From contig NZ_JQLI01000008.1 of NCBI RefSeq assembly GCF_000744095.1, positions 3,720,001 to 3,784,000 on the forward strand: a stretch of 64,000 bases of DNA, written 5' to 3'. Position numbers and translations under genes: made by a program. This DNA comes from Cupriavidus necator A5-1 (GTDB lineage: Bacteria > Pseudomonadota > Gammaproteobacteria > Burkholderiales > Burkholderiaceae). The notes under the pieces are model-generated. The model made no database searches and was not told the origin of the DNA. It was given only the letters and a program-made list of their open reading frames with translations. Below, piece after piece: positions 44,163-53,063 of this stretch (the first letter of the stretch is position 1; the number at the start of each line of letters is the position of its first letter).

Positions 44163-44846
44163 TCAGGCGGCGCCCTGGTAACGCGTGGGATCGGGCACGC
44201 CGGCGGCCTCGAAGCCGGCCCGGCGGATGCGGCACGAATCGCACACGCCGCAGGCACGGCCGTCGTCGTCGGCCTGGTAGCACGACACCGTCAGGCTGTA
44301 GTCCACGCCCAGGCCGATGCCGGCGCGGATGATCTCGGCCTTGGTCAGGTCGATGATGGGCGCGTGCACGCGGAAGCGGTCGCCCTCGACCCCGGCCTTG
44401 GTGGCGAGGTTGGTCAGGGTCTCGTAGGCGGCGACGTATTCCGGGCGGCAGTCCGGATAGCCGGAGTAGTCGACCGCATTGGCGCCGAAGAACAGGTCGC
44501 GCCCGCCGACGGCCTCGGCCCAGCCAAGCGCCAGCGACAGCATGATGGTGTTGCGCGCCGGCACGTAGGTAATGGGGATGCCGGTGGAAGCGCCGTCGGT
44601 CGGCACCTCGAGCGTATCGTCGGTCAGCGCCGAGCCGCCGAAGCGGCGCAGGTCCAGGTCGACGATCTCATGGCGGGTGGCGCCCAGCGCCGCTGCCACG
44701 CGCTTGGCGGCTTCCAGTTCGGACGAATGGCGCTGGCCATAGCGCATCGACAGCGCATAGGTCTCGAAGCCCTGGGCGCGGGCCATGGCGAGTACGGTGG
44801 CGGAGTCGAGTCCGCCGGAAAGCAGGACGATGGCGCGTTTGGTCAT
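44163..44846 (-). CDS. queC: 7-cyano-7-deazaguanine synthase
   Basis: The 227-aa ATP-dependent enzyme makes preQ0 from 7-carboxy-7-deazaguanine in queuosine synthesis. The pyrophosphatase-type loop LLSGGLDSATV holds residues 8-18, and the zinc-binding cysteines are in SCYQADDDGRACGVCDSC near the C-terminus. ATG 44846 gives the family start. No preQ1 riboswitch is visible upstream, and other que genes are outside the window. Confidence 0.96.
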   Translation of the reverse strand: MTKRAIVLLSGGLDSATVLAMARAQGFETYALSMRYGQRHSSELEAAKRVAAALGATRHEIVDLDLRRFGGSALTDDTLEVPTDGASTGIPITYVPARNTIMLSLALGWAEAVGGRDLFFGANAVDYSGYPDCRPEYVAAYETLTNLATKAGVEGDRFRVHAPIIDLTKAEIIRAGIGLGVDYSLTVSCYQADDDGRACGVCDSCRIRRAGFEAAGVPDPTRYQGAA

Positions 44847-44915
44847 GATCGGGGGCGCGGTTTGCGACGCGCAAGACATTCAGGCGAATCGCATATTTTA
44901 GCGCGCGACCAAAGG

Positions 44916-44943
44916 AAAAGGCCCGCCTGAATGGCGGGCCTTT
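44916..44943 (-). terminator. Intrinsic terminator at the end of the tol-pal-cpoB transcript
   Basis: AAAGGCCCGCC and GGCGGGCCTTT form an 11-bp stem with a TGAAT loop; on the minus strand it continues into TTTTCC. It lies 250 bp beyond the cpoB stop and 70 bp before queC, and should separate the two. Confidence 0.85.
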
Positions 44944-44978
44944 GAGGACCGGCTACGTTTGCAGACCGAGGGGTTGCG

Positions 44979-45188
44979 CCCCTCTCCCGCTTGCGGGAGA
45001 GGGGCGGGGGAGAGGGCAGGAGTGTCAAAGGCTGACGCCCGTGGGTTAAAACCGTTGGCCCCGCTTGATGTGGTTCCTAGCTAGACCACCCCTCACCCCG
45101 GTCCCTCTCCCCATGAGGGGAGAGGAAGACACCTTGCCTAGGCTAGCTCGGGCGGCTTGGGAGCACCCAAAACCGCTCGCCCCTCACA
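44979..45188. repeat. Modular palindromic intergenic repeat, copy C (full form)
   Basis: This is the longest copy and occupies most of the 346-bp gap between queC and cpoB. It contains the palindrome CCCCTCTCCCGC/TTGCGGGAGAGGGG, the GAGGGCAGGAG box, the middle module with ACCACCCCTCACCC and CTCTCCCCATGAGGGG shared with copy A, and the end module ACACCTTGCCTAGGCTAGC plus CACCCAAAACCG shared with copy B. Confidence 0.75.
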
Positions 45189-45192
45189 CGCC

Positions 45193-45951
45193 CTACTTCA
45201 GCGTCTTCAGCCGGTTGCTCGCCGCCTGGGCGCCTTCGGTGCCTGGATACTTGGCCACCACCTGCTCCAGCGTCTTGCGCGCGGCCGCCTTCTGGCCGGA
45301 CTCGAGCTGGTTGTTGGCGACCGCGATCATCGCATCCGGCACCTTGGGGTGCGTCGGATTGTTATTGATCATGGTCTGCAGCACCGAGGTGGACCCCTTG
45401 TAGTCGCGCTGCGCATACAGCGAGTTGCCCAGCCAGTACTGCGCCAGCGGCACGTATGGGCTCTGCGGGTACTTCTTGACGAAGGCCGAGAACGAACTCC
45501 CGGCGCTCTTGAAGTCGCCCGCCTGGAACTGCTTGAGCGCGGCATCGTATTCGGGCTTTTCGCCCGGCTGCGACACGCCTTCGCGGCCTTCGACCGTGAC
45601 CTGCTGCGGCTCGAACTTCTTCAGGCGCGCGTCCAGGTCGGCGTAGTAGTCCTTCTGCTGCTTCTGCAGCGTGTCCACCGTGTTCTGCAGCACTTCGTTC
45701 TGGCCGCGCAGCCGCGCCACTTCCTGGCGCAGGCCCTCGAGCTGGTTCTCCATGTCGAGCGTGGTGCGGCTGTTCTGCTCGATGCGCTGGGTCGCGGTCG
45801 CCTGGAAACCGTTGAACTGGTCGCGCAGGGTGATGACCGCCTTGCGCGCCTCGTCATCGTCGAACACTCCGGCATGCGCCTGCGTGAGCGGCAGCATGCC
45901 GCCGCCGGCGACGGCGGCGAGCCACAACAAGGTGGAAACGCGTGCTTTCAT
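45193..45951 (-). CDS. cpoB: Tol-Pal system protein CpoB (YbgF)
   Basis: The 252-aa periplasmic protein has a signal peptide (about 1-23), an N-terminal coiled coil (about 45-110, LEGLRQEVARLRGQNEVLQN) that trimerises, and a C-terminal TPR domain (YDAALKQFQAGDFKSAGSSF and KYPQSPYVPLAQYWLGNSLY). CpoB links PBP1B peptidoglycan synthesis with Tol-mediated outer-membrane constriction. ATG 45951 is preferred over an upstream TTG. It lies 17 bp after pal in the same operon. Confidence 0.94.
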   Translation of the reverse strand: MKARVSTLLWLAAVAGGGMLPLTQAHAGVFDDDEARKAVITLRDQFNGFQATATQRIEQNSRTTLDMENQLEGLRQEVARLRGQNEVLQNTVDTLQKQQKDYYADLDARLKKFEPQQVTVEGREGVSQPGEKPEYDAALKQFQAGDFKSAGSSFSAFVKKYPQSPYVPLAQYWLGNSLYAQRDYKGSTSVLQTMINNNPTHPKVPDAMIAVANNQLESGQKAAARKTLEQVVAKYPGTEGAQAASNRLKTLK

Positions 45952-45968
45952 GGATGGCAATCCGCAGA

Positions 45969-46478
45969 TCAGTAGTTGATGTCCGCGCGGCGGTTTTCAG
46001 CCCACGAGGTTTCATCATGGCCGGTGGCCTTGGGCTTTTCCTTGCCCAGGCTCACGGCCTCCATCTGGGTGTCGGGCACGCCCATCGAGCCCAGCGAACG
46101 GCGCACGGCTTCGGCGCGCTTCTGGCCCAGCGCCAGGTTGTACTCGCTGGTGCCGCGCTCGTCAGTGTTGCCCTGGATCAGGATCTTGCGGCCCTTGTTG
46201 CCGCCCAGGTACTTGGCGTGCTCGGTCAGCATGCCCTGGTAGTCAGACTTGACGGAGTAGCTGTCGAAGTCGAAGTACACGCTGCGCTTGGCCAGCGGGC
46301 TGTTCGGGTCGTTCAGCGGGTCGGCGGCAGTCACCGGGGTGACGGCGCGCGGATCCGTGCCGGCACCGCCCTTGCCGGCGCCGGCATTGGCAGTGTCGTC
46401 CAGCTTGACGCCGGAGCTGCAGGCGCCAAGGGCCAGCAGTGCGGCAACGGCAAGGGTTTTGCTCATCAGTTGGGGCAT
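45969..46478 (-). CDS. pal: Peptidoglycan-associated lipoprotein
   Basis: The 169-aa lipoprotein has the lipobox LALGAC with the lipidated Cys20, and an OmpA-like peptidoglycan-binding domain (about 60-169) with YFDFDSYSVK and GNTDERGTSEYNLALGQKRAEAVRRSL. It anchors the outer membrane to peptidoglycan and binds TolB. An AGGAG ribosome site precedes ATG 46478; ATG 46466 is an alternative. It is 15 bp after tolB. Confidence 0.96.
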   Translation of the reverse strand: MPQLMSKTLAVAALLALGACSSGVKLDDTANAGAGKGGAGTDPRAVTPVTAADPLNDPNSPLAKRSVYFDFDSYSVKSDYQGMLTEHAKYLGGNKGRKILIQGNTDERGTSEYNLALGQKRAEAVRRSLGSMGVPDTQMEAVSLGKEKPKATGHDETSWAENRRADINY

Positions 46479-46493
46479 GGTGAATGACTCCTG

Positions 46494-47867
46494 TTATTGC
46501 ATGAAAGGACCCCAGGACGGCTCGCGAACATCGCCGGACTGGAGGGACAGAACCTGCCGGGTACGCCCGTCAGTGGAAACCGCCGCCAGCACCGCGCGAC
46601 CGCCCACGCGGGTGGCATAGAGGATGTACTTGCCGTTGGCGGCGAAGCTCGGCGCCTCGTCGTTGGCCGTATCGGTCAGCGAGGTCACGTCGCCGTTGCT
46701 CAGGTCCTGCAGTTGCAGCTTGAAGCCGCCCGCGCGCGAGATGTACGCCAGGTACTTGCCGTCCGGCGAGATGCGCGGGCTTACGTTATAGCTGCCCTTG
46801 AAGGTGACACGCTGCGCCGCGCCGCTTTCTTCGCCGCCGGCGGGCATGCGGTAGACCTGCGGTGCGCCGCCGCGGTCGCTGGTGAAGTAAATGCTCTTGC
46901 CGTCGGGCGAGTACTGCGGCTCGGTGTCGATGGCGCTGCTGCGGGACAGGCGGTGAATGCCGGAGCCGTCAGCATTGACCTGGTAGACCTGGGTATTGCC
47001 ATCGCGCGACAGCGCCAGTGCCAGGTGCTGGCCGTCAGGCGACCACGACGGCGCACTGTTGTTGCCCTTCTGGTTCGATACCAGCGTGCGCTTGCCGGTA
47101 GCCAGGTCGTGCACGTACACCACCGGCTTCTTGGCCTCGAACGAGACATAGGCCACGCGGCGGCCGTCCGGCGACCACGACGGCGAGATGATCGGCTCGT
47201 TGCTGGTCAGCGCCACCTGCGAGTTCTGGCCATCGGAGTCGGAGATCAGCAGCTGGTAGCGGCCGCCCACGCGCGACACGTAGGACAGGCGCGTGGCAAA
47301 CACGCCGCGCTCGCCCAGCAGCTTTTCATAGATGTAGTCGGCGATCTTGTGCGCGGTCACGCGCAGCTGGCCCTGGTTGACGGTGAAGGCCAACCCGCCC
47401 AGGCTCTGGCCCTTGACGGTGTCGTACAGGCGGAAGCGCACTTCATACTGGCCGCCGGCGGCCGGGGTCACGCTGCCGGCGACGAAGGCGTCGGCGCCGC
47501 GCGACTTCCAGCTGCCGAGGTCGACGTTGGCGGATTCCGCCACCGTGGCGCCGCCGGGATCGACGTTGCGCAGGCGGCCGCTGCGCGCCAGGTCGGCGCG
47601 GATGATGGCGGTCAGATTCTGCGGGGCCTGGGCTTCGCCCTGGAAGTTGGCGGTGGCGACGGGGATCTGGCTGGAGCCGACGCCGGAGATCTCAACGTTG
47701 AGCTGCGCGTGCGCGGCGCCTGCCGCCATCGTCAGCGCCGCAGTCAGCCACGCCATCAGCGCGCGGCGGCCCACCAGGGGACTGGCGGAAAATGCGGGTA
47801 GGGTTGCGGGTTGAGTTGCGTTGTGCCGCCTCGCGGACAGCCAGTTGGGGGCCCAAAGCTTTCGCAT
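46494..47867 (-). CDS. tolB: Tol-Pal system beta-propeller protein TolB
   Basis: The 457-aa periplasmic protein has a hydrophobic export signal ending around MAAGAAHAQ (near residue 55), an N-terminal TolB domain and a six-bladed beta-propeller of PD40/WD-type repeats (SPSWSPDGRRVAYVSFE and similar units). It connects Pal with the TolQRA complex. The N-terminus looks about 30 residues longer than usual, so a shorter start (for example Met38) is possible. A 205-bp gap separates it from tolA. Confidence 0.94.
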   Translation of the reverse strand: MRKLWAPNWLSARRHNATQPATLPAFSASPLVGRRALMAWLTAALTMAAGAAHAQLNVEISGVGSSQIPVATANFQGEAQAPQNLTAIIRADLARSGRLRNVDPGGATVAESANVDLGSWKSRGADAFVAGSVTPAAGGQYEVRFRLYDTVKGQSLGGLAFTVNQGQLRVTAHKIADYIYEKLLGERGVFATRLSYVSRVGGRYQLLISDSDGQNSQVALTSNEPIISPSWSPDGRRVAYVSFEAKKPVVYVHDLATGKRTLVSNQKGNNSAPSWSPDGQHLALALSRDGNTQVYQVNADGSGIHRLSRSSAIDTEPQYSPDGKSIYFTSDRGGAPQVYRMPAGGEESGAAQRVTFKGSYNVSPRISPDGKYLAYISRAGGFKLQLQDLSNGDVTSLTDTANDEAPSFAANGKYILYATRVGGRAVLAAVSTDGRTRQVLSLQSGDVREPSWGPFMQ

Positions 47868-48072
47868 GCTGCTCCTCAGTCGATTTCAAGATTCGTCGGG
47901 CACGGCAGGCAATCGGCAACACGGGCAGGTCGGGCGCTGCGCATGGCGCACTCCCGTTCTGCGTGCGTGTTGCACACTGCCGGCTGCGTCAGGCAACCTG
48001 CCATGGTAGCGGTGGGACCGGACCCCGGCGATGATGGTTGCATTATGTTGCAAATCATGACGCCCGGGTCAC

Positions 48073-49134
48073 TCAGTCCTTCGGCCGGAAGGTGATGGTA
48101 AAGCTGCCTGGCGCCTTGCCATCCTCGTCGCGCGGCAGCGGGTCGGAACGCTCGACCGCGCGCAGCACGGCGTTGTCCCAGTCCGAATTGCCGCTGGACT
48201 TGGACAGCCGCGCCGACATCAGCGAGCCATCCGGCGCCAGCCGCACCGACACCACCGCGGTCGGATTGCCTTGCACGTCGTCGGTAAAGACGATGTTCGG
48301 TTTCACGCGGCGGCGCACGCGGTCGGCATAGCCCGGCGACGCCTTGCCGCCACCACCGGCGCCCGCGCCGGCCGAACTGCCGACTCCGCCACCACCCGCG
48401 CTCGAGCCGCTGGCCAGCGCCTGCAGGCGCGCCAGTTCGCTCTGGCGCTGTGCATTGGCCGCGGCCTCGCGCTTGCCCTTGGCGTCGGCATCCGCCTTGG
48501 CCCTGGCCTTTGCCTCGGCCTCATTCTTCGCCTTCGCGTCCGCCTGGGCCTTGGCCTTGGCGTCCGCTTCCTTGCGTTCGGTTTCCTTGCGCTCGGCCAG
48601 TTCCTTGCGCTGCTGCTCCCCCTGCTGCGCGGCCTTCTTCTTCGCGTCGTCCTTGCGCTGCGCTTCCTTGCGCTCGGCCTCGCGCCGCTCGTCTTCCTTG
48701 CGGGCGGCTTCCTTGCGCTCGGCCTCCTTGCGGGCGGCTTCCTTGCGTTCGGCCTCCTTGCGCTCCGCTTCCTTGCGGGCGGCGGCTTCCTTGCGCTCGG
48801 CCTCTTCACGCGCGGCCGCTTCGGCACGGCGCTTCTGGCGTTCCAGCGCGATGTCGGCCTCTTCCTCGACCTTGCTCTTCACCTGGGGCGGCGGCGGCAC
48901 CGGGCGTGGCTGCACCACCGGCTCAGGTTGGGGCGGCGGCGGTGGCGCCGCTGTGGTAGCGGGGATTTCTTCCCACAGCTCGGCCTCGGCGCCGACCGGC
49001 GTGCTGCTCTGCCAGCGCACGCCGTAATACAGCACGATACCCAGCAGCAGGTGCATGACGAGCGCGAGCAGGAAGGAACGCAGGGTTCCCCGCTCCTTGA
49101 CCGGCTGGTAGGGATAGGCGGCGACGGTATTCAT
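48073..49134 (-). CDS. tolA: TolA protein
   Basis: The 353-aa protein has one membrane helix near residues 20-40, a Pro-rich stretch, and a long Lys/Glu/Ala-rich helical domain (about 90-245) built of repeated ERKEA-type units that spans the periplasm. The C-terminal domain (about 265-353) has YADRVRRRVKPNIVF and a TonB-like fold. The repeats are visible in the DNA as a tandem CTTGCG-rich pattern (about 48.5-48.8 kb), so length variation between strains is likely. ATG 49134 is chosen over an upstream start. Confidence 0.94.
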   Translation of the reverse strand: MNTVAAYPYQPVKERGTLRSFLLALVMHLLLGIVLYYGVRWQSSTPVGAEAELWEEIPATTAAPPPPPQPEPVVQPRPVPPPPQVKSKVEEEADIALERQKRRAEAAAREEAERKEAAARKEAERKEAERKEAARKEAERKEAARKEDERREAERKEAQRKDDAKKKAAQQGEQQRKELAERKETERKEADAKAKAQADAKAKNEAEAKARAKADADAKGKREAAANAQRQSELARLQALASGSSAGGGGVGSSAGAGAGGGGKASPGYADRVRRRVKPNIVFTDDVQGNPTAVVSVRLAPDGSLMSARLSKSSGNSDWDNAVLRAVERSDPLPRDEDGKAPGSFTITFRPKD

Positions 49135-49182
49135 CGGGCGCAACGGCAATCGCAGTGGCAATCAGATAGGCGCTTCAATGCT

Positions 49183-49626
49183 TCAGGAGGTCTTGGACTT
49201 GACCATCAGGCCGACGCGCTTGATGCCGTCGGCCTTCAGGACCGACATCACGTCGAGCACCGCCTCGTACTTGACCGAGCGGTCGGCGGCAATCACCACC
49301 GGCTGGTCGGGATTCTCGTTCTGGCGCTGGCGCACGAACTCGAGCAGGCCCTGGTTGTCGAGCTTGCGCTCGAAGGCATTGCCGGCGTTGTCCTTGCCGC
49401 GCGCGGTGAGCTGGCCGCTCTCGTGCACGGTGACGACGATTGGCGGCGCCTTCTGCTGGGGCGTGGCGTTGGCCACGGTGGGCAGGTCCACGGTGGCGGG
49501 ACTCACGATCGGCGCCGCCACCATGAAGATGACCAGCAGCACGAGCATGACGTCGATATAGGGCACGACATTGATGTCGGCGCTTGCCCGGCGGCGCGAG
49601 CCGCCGCGGCGCTGAATGGCTGCCAT
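49183..49626 (-). CDS. tolR: TolR/ExbD-family protein
   Basis: The 147-aa protein has one N-terminal membrane helix with the functional aspartate (INVVPYIDVMLVLLVIFMVAAP) and a periplasmic domain ending in LKADGIKRVGLMVK. It forms the proton-driven TolQR motor with TolQ. It lies 48 bp upstream of tolA and 59 bp after tolQ in one transcript. Confidence 0.95.
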   Translation of the reverse strand: MAAIQRRGGSRRRASADINVVPYIDVMLVLLVIFMVAAPIVSPATVDLPTVANATPQQKAPPIVVTVHESGQLTARGKDNAGNAFERKLDNQGLLEFVRQRQNENPDQPVVIAADRSVKYEAVLDVMSVLKADGIKRVGLMVKSKTS

Positions 49627-49685
49627 TGCAGGACTCCTGGAAACACCGGCCGGGCTTGCGCCCGGGCCGTTTGCATTGGATTTGG

Positions 49686-50369
49686 TTAGCGGGCCTGGCG
49701 TTGCAGGATGTTCAGGAACTCTTCCATGAAGCTCTCGAACCGGATCGCCAGGCGGTCGATCTCCGTGGCGTAGCGGTTATAGGCGATCACCGCCGGGATG
49801 GCCGCGAACAGGCCGATGGCCGTGGCCACCAGCGCTTCGGCGATGCCGGGCGCCACCGATGCGAGCGTCGCCTGCTGCACATTCGACAGGCCGCGGAACG
49901 CGTTCATGATCCCCCACACCGTACCAAACAGGCCGATATACGGGCTGACCGAACCAACCGAAGCCAGGAACGGCAGGTGCGACTCGAGCACGTCCATCTC
50001 GCGCTGGTAGGCCGCGCGCATGGCGCGACGGGCCGCGTCGAGCAGCGCGCCGGCTTCGTTGCCGCGCTCGCGCGCCTTCAGGAACTCGCCCATGCCGGAT
50101 TCGAAGATCCGTTCCAGCGCGCCGGTATTGTGGCGATTATTGACGGCACTGTTATATAGCGCCTGCAGGTCGCCGCCGGCCCAGAAGTCGCGCTCGAACC
50201 CCTCGGTCTGAGTGCGCGCCGAGCGCACCGCCAGGTGCTTGCGGAAGATGTAGGTCCACGAAAACAGCGACATGACGAGCAACAGCACCATGACGGCCTG
50301 TGCCAGCAGGCTGGCGTGGAGTACCAGCGTTACGATCGACAGGTCTTGTGTGACGGTCACGGGATTCAT
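49686..50369 (-). CDS. tolQ: TolQ/ExbB-family protein
   Basis: The 227-aa inner-membrane protein has three membrane helices (near 16-36, 135-155 and 168-190) and the motor helix with SVSPYIGLFGTVWGIMNAF and ASVAPGIAEALVATAIGLFAAIPAV. It forms the stator channel with TolR. The start overlaps the ybgC stop by 4 bp (ATGA), indicating translational coupling. Confidence 0.95.
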   Translation of the reverse strand: MNPVTVTQDLSIVTLVLHASLLAQAVMVLLLVMSLFSWTYIFRKHLAVRSARTQTEGFERDFWAGGDLQALYNSAVNNRHNTGALERIFESGMGEFLKARERGNEAGALLDAARRAMRAAYQREMDVLESHLPFLASVGSVSPYIGLFGTVWGIMNAFRGLSNVQQATLASVAPGIAEALVATAIGLFAAIPAVIAYNRYATEIDRLAIRFESFMEEFLNILQRQAR

Positions 50370-50770
50370 CGGGCGGACTTGATGGTAGCTAGGACGGGGG
50401 CGGGAATCGGGGCGGGACGAAAAGTGCTTCGATCGACACATCCAACACGGATGGCGCCGGTGGCCAGCAGCAGCTCGTCGCGCCACGCTTCCTGGGCGAA
50501 CTGGACCGAGGCCGGTCCGACCCGGTCGATGCGGGTGCGGATATCGAGCTGGTCGTCCAGCCGGGCGGGCGCATTGTAGTCCACCGTCGTGCTGCGGACG
50601 ATAAACACCACGCCCGCCTCGTCGGCGAGCGCCTGCTGTTCGATGCCGAGCGAGCGCAGCCACTCGGTGCGGGCTCGTTCGAAGAACTTCAGATAGTTGG
50701 CGTAGAACACTACGCCGCCCGCGTCGGTGTCTTCCCAGTACACCCGCAGGGTCCAGACAAAGTTTGTCAT
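50366..50770 (-). CDS. ybgC: Acyl-CoA thioesterase YbgC
   Basis: The 134-aa hot-dog-fold thioesterase has the 4-hydroxybenzoyl-CoA-thioesterase-type motif YWEDTDAGGVVFYANYLKFFERARTEWL, whose Asp is catalytic. YbgC is the usual first gene of the tol-pal operon and has been linked to phospholipid metabolism. ATG 50770 gives the family start. The region between it and the divergent glyA leader (about 160 bp) should hold both promoters. Confidence 0.94.
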   Translation of the reverse strand: MTNFVWTLRVYWEDTDAGGVVFYANYLKFFERARTEWLRSLGIEQQALADEAGVVFIVRSTTVDYNAPARLDDQLDIRTRIDRVGPASVQFAQEAWRDELLLATGAIRVGCVDRSTFRPAPIPAPVLATIKSAR

Positions 50771-50881
50771 GGCCGCGATTGTAACGGAGAGCGCTGGCGC
50801 TTCGTGTAAACCCGCACGACTAGTTTGCAACAGCAAGTTGCTGGCCAGCCCTTGCCAGGGCTTGGCTGGCGGGCCGACGGC

Positions 50882-50911
50882 TTGCGGCGGGCGCACTCTC
50901 CGCGCTACACT
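50882..50911 (+). promoter_or_regulatory. Candidate promoter of the ZTP riboswitch-glyA transcript
   Basis: A -35-like TTGCGG (50882-50887) and a -10-like TACACT (50906-50911) are spaced by 18 bp. Transcription would begin about 10 bp before the riboswitch P1 stem. Confidence 0.5.
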
Positions 50912-50928
50912 GCGCGCAACCATTCCAC

Positions 50929-51047
50929 CTTGCGCGACTGGCGATGTCAGTGGGTACTACCACGAGGAAGCGCAAGTTCTCTGGCGTGAAGTTCCTTACG
51001 CCTTGGCGTTGACGTGAGTCATGCCTGCCGCTCGCCTGGGCAGCGAA
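50929..51047 (+). ncRNA. ZTP/ZMP (pfl) riboswitch upstream of glyA
   Basis: The region matches the pfl motif. P1 is a perfect 7-bp stem, CTTGCGC (50929-50935) with GCGCAAG (50970-50976). Inside are the conserved GACTGGCG and a GTGG/CCAC stem, followed by GAGGAAGCGC. After a variable linker comes the second conserved part, with a CGCT/AGCG stem and the CGCCTGGGC loop (51029-51045). This RNA class senses ZTP or ZMP, signals of folate shortage, and commonly precedes glyA. A CAGGG/CCCTG hairpin (51055-51068) lies between it and the coding region and may be the expression platform. Confidence 0.85.
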
Positions 51048-51175
51048 TGGGAAGCAGGGTGCGCCCTGTAGCGACGGTCATATATAGAACCGCCGGTACC
51101 GGACGCCATCAGCCTTCCCCGCGCGCCCTACCCCCGATGCGCTAATCGGATTCCCTTTTTCAGACGAGTTTCGCC

Positions 51176-52423
51176 ATGTTCGAACGCAGCCGTTTTACGA
51201 TCGACCAGATCGACCCCGAGGTCTTTGCCGCCATCCAGAAGGAAAACCAGCGCCAGGAAGATCACATTGAGCTGATCGCCTCCGAAAACTACACTTCGCC
51301 GGCCGTGATGGCCGCGCAGGGTTCGCAGCTGACCAACAAGTATGCCGAGGGCTACCCCGGCAAGCGTTACTACGGCGGTTGCGAATACGTCGACATGGTC
51401 GAGCAGCTCGCCATTGACCGCGTCAAGCAGCTGTTCGGCGCCGACGCCGCCAACGTGCAGCCCAACTCGGGCTCGCAGGCCAACCAGGGCGTGTTCTTCG
51501 CCGTGCTCAAGCCGGGCGACACCATCATGGGCATGAGCCTGGCCGAAGGCGGCCACCTGACCCACGGCATGGCCCTGAACATGAGCGGCAAGTGGTTCAA
51601 CGTGGTCAGCTACGGCCTCAACGCCCGCGAAGACATCGACTACGACGCACTAGAAAAGCTGGCCCAAGAGAAGAAGCCCAAGCTGATCATCGCCGGTGCC
51701 TCGGCCTTCGCGCTGCGCATCGACTTCGAGCGCATCAGCAAGGTCGCCAAGTCGATCGGTGCTTATTTCATGGTCGACATGGCCCACTACGCCGGCCTGA
51801 TCGCCGCGGGCGTCTACCCGAACCCGGTGCCGCACGCCGACTTCGTCACCACCACCACGCACAAGAGCCTGCGCGGCCCGCGCGGCGGCGTGATCCTGAT
51901 GAAGGCCGAGCACGAGAAGGCCATCAACTCGGCCATCTTCCCCGGCATCCAGGGCGGCCCGCTGATGCACGTGATCGCCGGCAAGGCGGTGGCGTTCAAG
52001 GAAGCGCTGACGCCTGAGTTCAAGGAATACCAGCAGCAAGTGGTGAAGAACGCCGCCGTGCTGGCCGAGACCCTGATCGCGCGCGGCCTGCGCATCGTCT
52101 CGGGCCGCACCGAAAGCCACGTGATGCTGGTCGACCTGCGCGCCAAGAACATCACCGGCAAGGAAGCCGAGCGCATCCTGGGCGAGGCGCATATCACCGT
52201 CAACAAGAACGCCATCCCCAACGATCCGGAAAAGCCGTTCGTGACCTCGGGCATCCGCCTGGGCTCGCCGGCCATGACCACGCGCGGCTTCAAGGAAGAA
52301 GAAGCCCGCGTCGTCGGCAACCTGATCGCCGATGTGCTGGACAACCCGCACGACGCCGCCAACATCGCCAGCGTGCGCGAGCAGGTGGCCGCCCTGACCA
52401 AGCGTTTCCCGGTCTACGGCTGA
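51176..52423 (+). CDS. glyA: Serine hydroxymethyltransferase
   Basis: The 415-aa PLP enzyme interconverts serine and glycine and charges tetrahydrofolate with a one-carbon unit. The PLP lysine is Lys230 in TTTTHKSLRGPRGG. Other family marks are LIASENYTSPAVMAAQGSQLTNKYAEGYPGKRYYGGCEYVD at the N-terminus and FVTSGIRLGSPAMTTRGF near the end. Control by the upstream ZTP riboswitch links its expression to folate one-carbon status. An extended hairpin lies behind the stop. Confidence 0.98.
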   Translation: MFERSRFTIDQIDPEVFAAIQKENQRQEDHIELIASENYTSPAVMAAQGSQLTNKYAEGYPGKRYYGGCEYVDMVEQLAIDRVKQLFGADAANVQPNSGSQANQGVFFAVLKPGDTIMGMSLAEGGHLTHGMALNMSGKWFNVVSYGLNAREDIDYDALEKLAQEKKPKLIIAGASAFALRIDFERISKVAKSIGAYFMVDMAHYAGLIAAGVYPNPVPHADFVTTTTHKSLRGPRGGVILMKAEHEKAINSAIFPGIQGGPLMHVIAGKAVAFKEALTPEFKEYQQQVVKNAAVLAETLIARGLRIVSGRTESHVMLVDLRAKNITGKEAERILGEAHITVNKNAIPNDPEKPFVTSGIRLGSPAMTTRGFKEEEARVVGNLIADVLDNPHDAANIASVREQVAALTKRFPVYG

Positions 52424-52431
52424 TGCATCGA

Positions 52432-52460
52432 GGCCGCCCCCGCATGTCGTGGGGGCGGCC
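52432..52460 (+). terminator. Strong GC-rich hairpin after glyA
   Basis: GGCCGCCCCC and GGGGGCGGCC form a perfect 10-bp stem around GCATGTCGT, 8 bp beyond the glyA stop. No T-tract follows, so partial read-through to nrdR is possible. Confidence 0.45.
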
Positions 52461-52581
52461 GGCAGCCCCGCAAGCCACGCCGTCATCCGGCGCCCGGCTT
52501 GCGGGCCTGGCCAACCCGCCCCCGCCACCGAAGAACGACAACACGGACAAGGCGACGGGGTTCAACTGAAGGTGGTCCGGC

Positions 52582-53046
52582 ATGAAATGTCCCTTTTGCG
52601 GTCATTCCAATACCCAGGTACTCGACACGCGCATGTCGGAAGACGGCGATGCCGTGCGCCGGCGCCGCCGCTGCGAGGCCTGCGACCGCCGCTTCACCAC
52701 CTATGAGCGGATCGAGCTGTTCTTCCCCGCCATCGTCAAGAAAAACGGTTCGCGCGTGGACTACACGCGCGCCAAGCTGAAGGATTCGATGCGCTTGGCG
52801 CTACGCAAGCGCCCGGTTTCGGCCGAGGCCATCGATGAAGCCATCACCCGGATCGAAGAGAAACTGCTGTCGCTGGGCGAGAAGGAAATCCCCAGCAGCC
52901 AGGTCGGCGAACTGGTGATGCGCGAGCTGCGCAAGCTCGACAAGATTGCGTATATCCGCTTTGCTTCGGTGTACCGGAGTTTTGAGGATGTGTCGGAGTT
53001 CTCCGACGTGCTCGCGGAAGTGACCGCGGGCAACAGCAAGCGCTAG
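52582..53046 (+). CDS. nrdR: Transcriptional repressor NrdR
   Basis: The 154-aa zinc-ribbon/ATP-cone protein represses ribonucleotide reductase genes according to nucleotide state. The zinc ribbon uses Cys3, Cys6, Cys31 and Cys34, and FTTYERIELF follows; the ATP-cone reads VKKNGSRVDYTRAKL and covers about 46-136. Position after glyA and before rib genes is typical of beta-proteobacteria. Confidence 0.97.
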   Translation: MKCPFCGHSNTQVLDTRMSEDGDAVRRRRRCEACDRRFTTYERIELFFPAIVKKNGSRVDYTRAKLKDSMRLALRKRPVSAEAIDEAITRIEEKLLSLGEKEIPSSQVGELVMRELRKLDKIAYIRFASVYRSFEDVSEFSDVLAEVTAGNSKR

Positions 53047-53063
53047 CCCTTCCCCCTCGCTTC

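Noticed and set aside
42966..44930. A 654-codon plus-strand open frame across the YeeE and queC genes
   Set aside because: It spans two unrelated real genes on the opposite strand and their gap, and its composition is that of a shadow frame.
48470..48840. Repeated CTTGCG-rich DNA in tolA as a separate repeat element
   Set aside because: The pattern is explained by the repeated Lys/Glu/Ala helical units of TolA on the minus strand.
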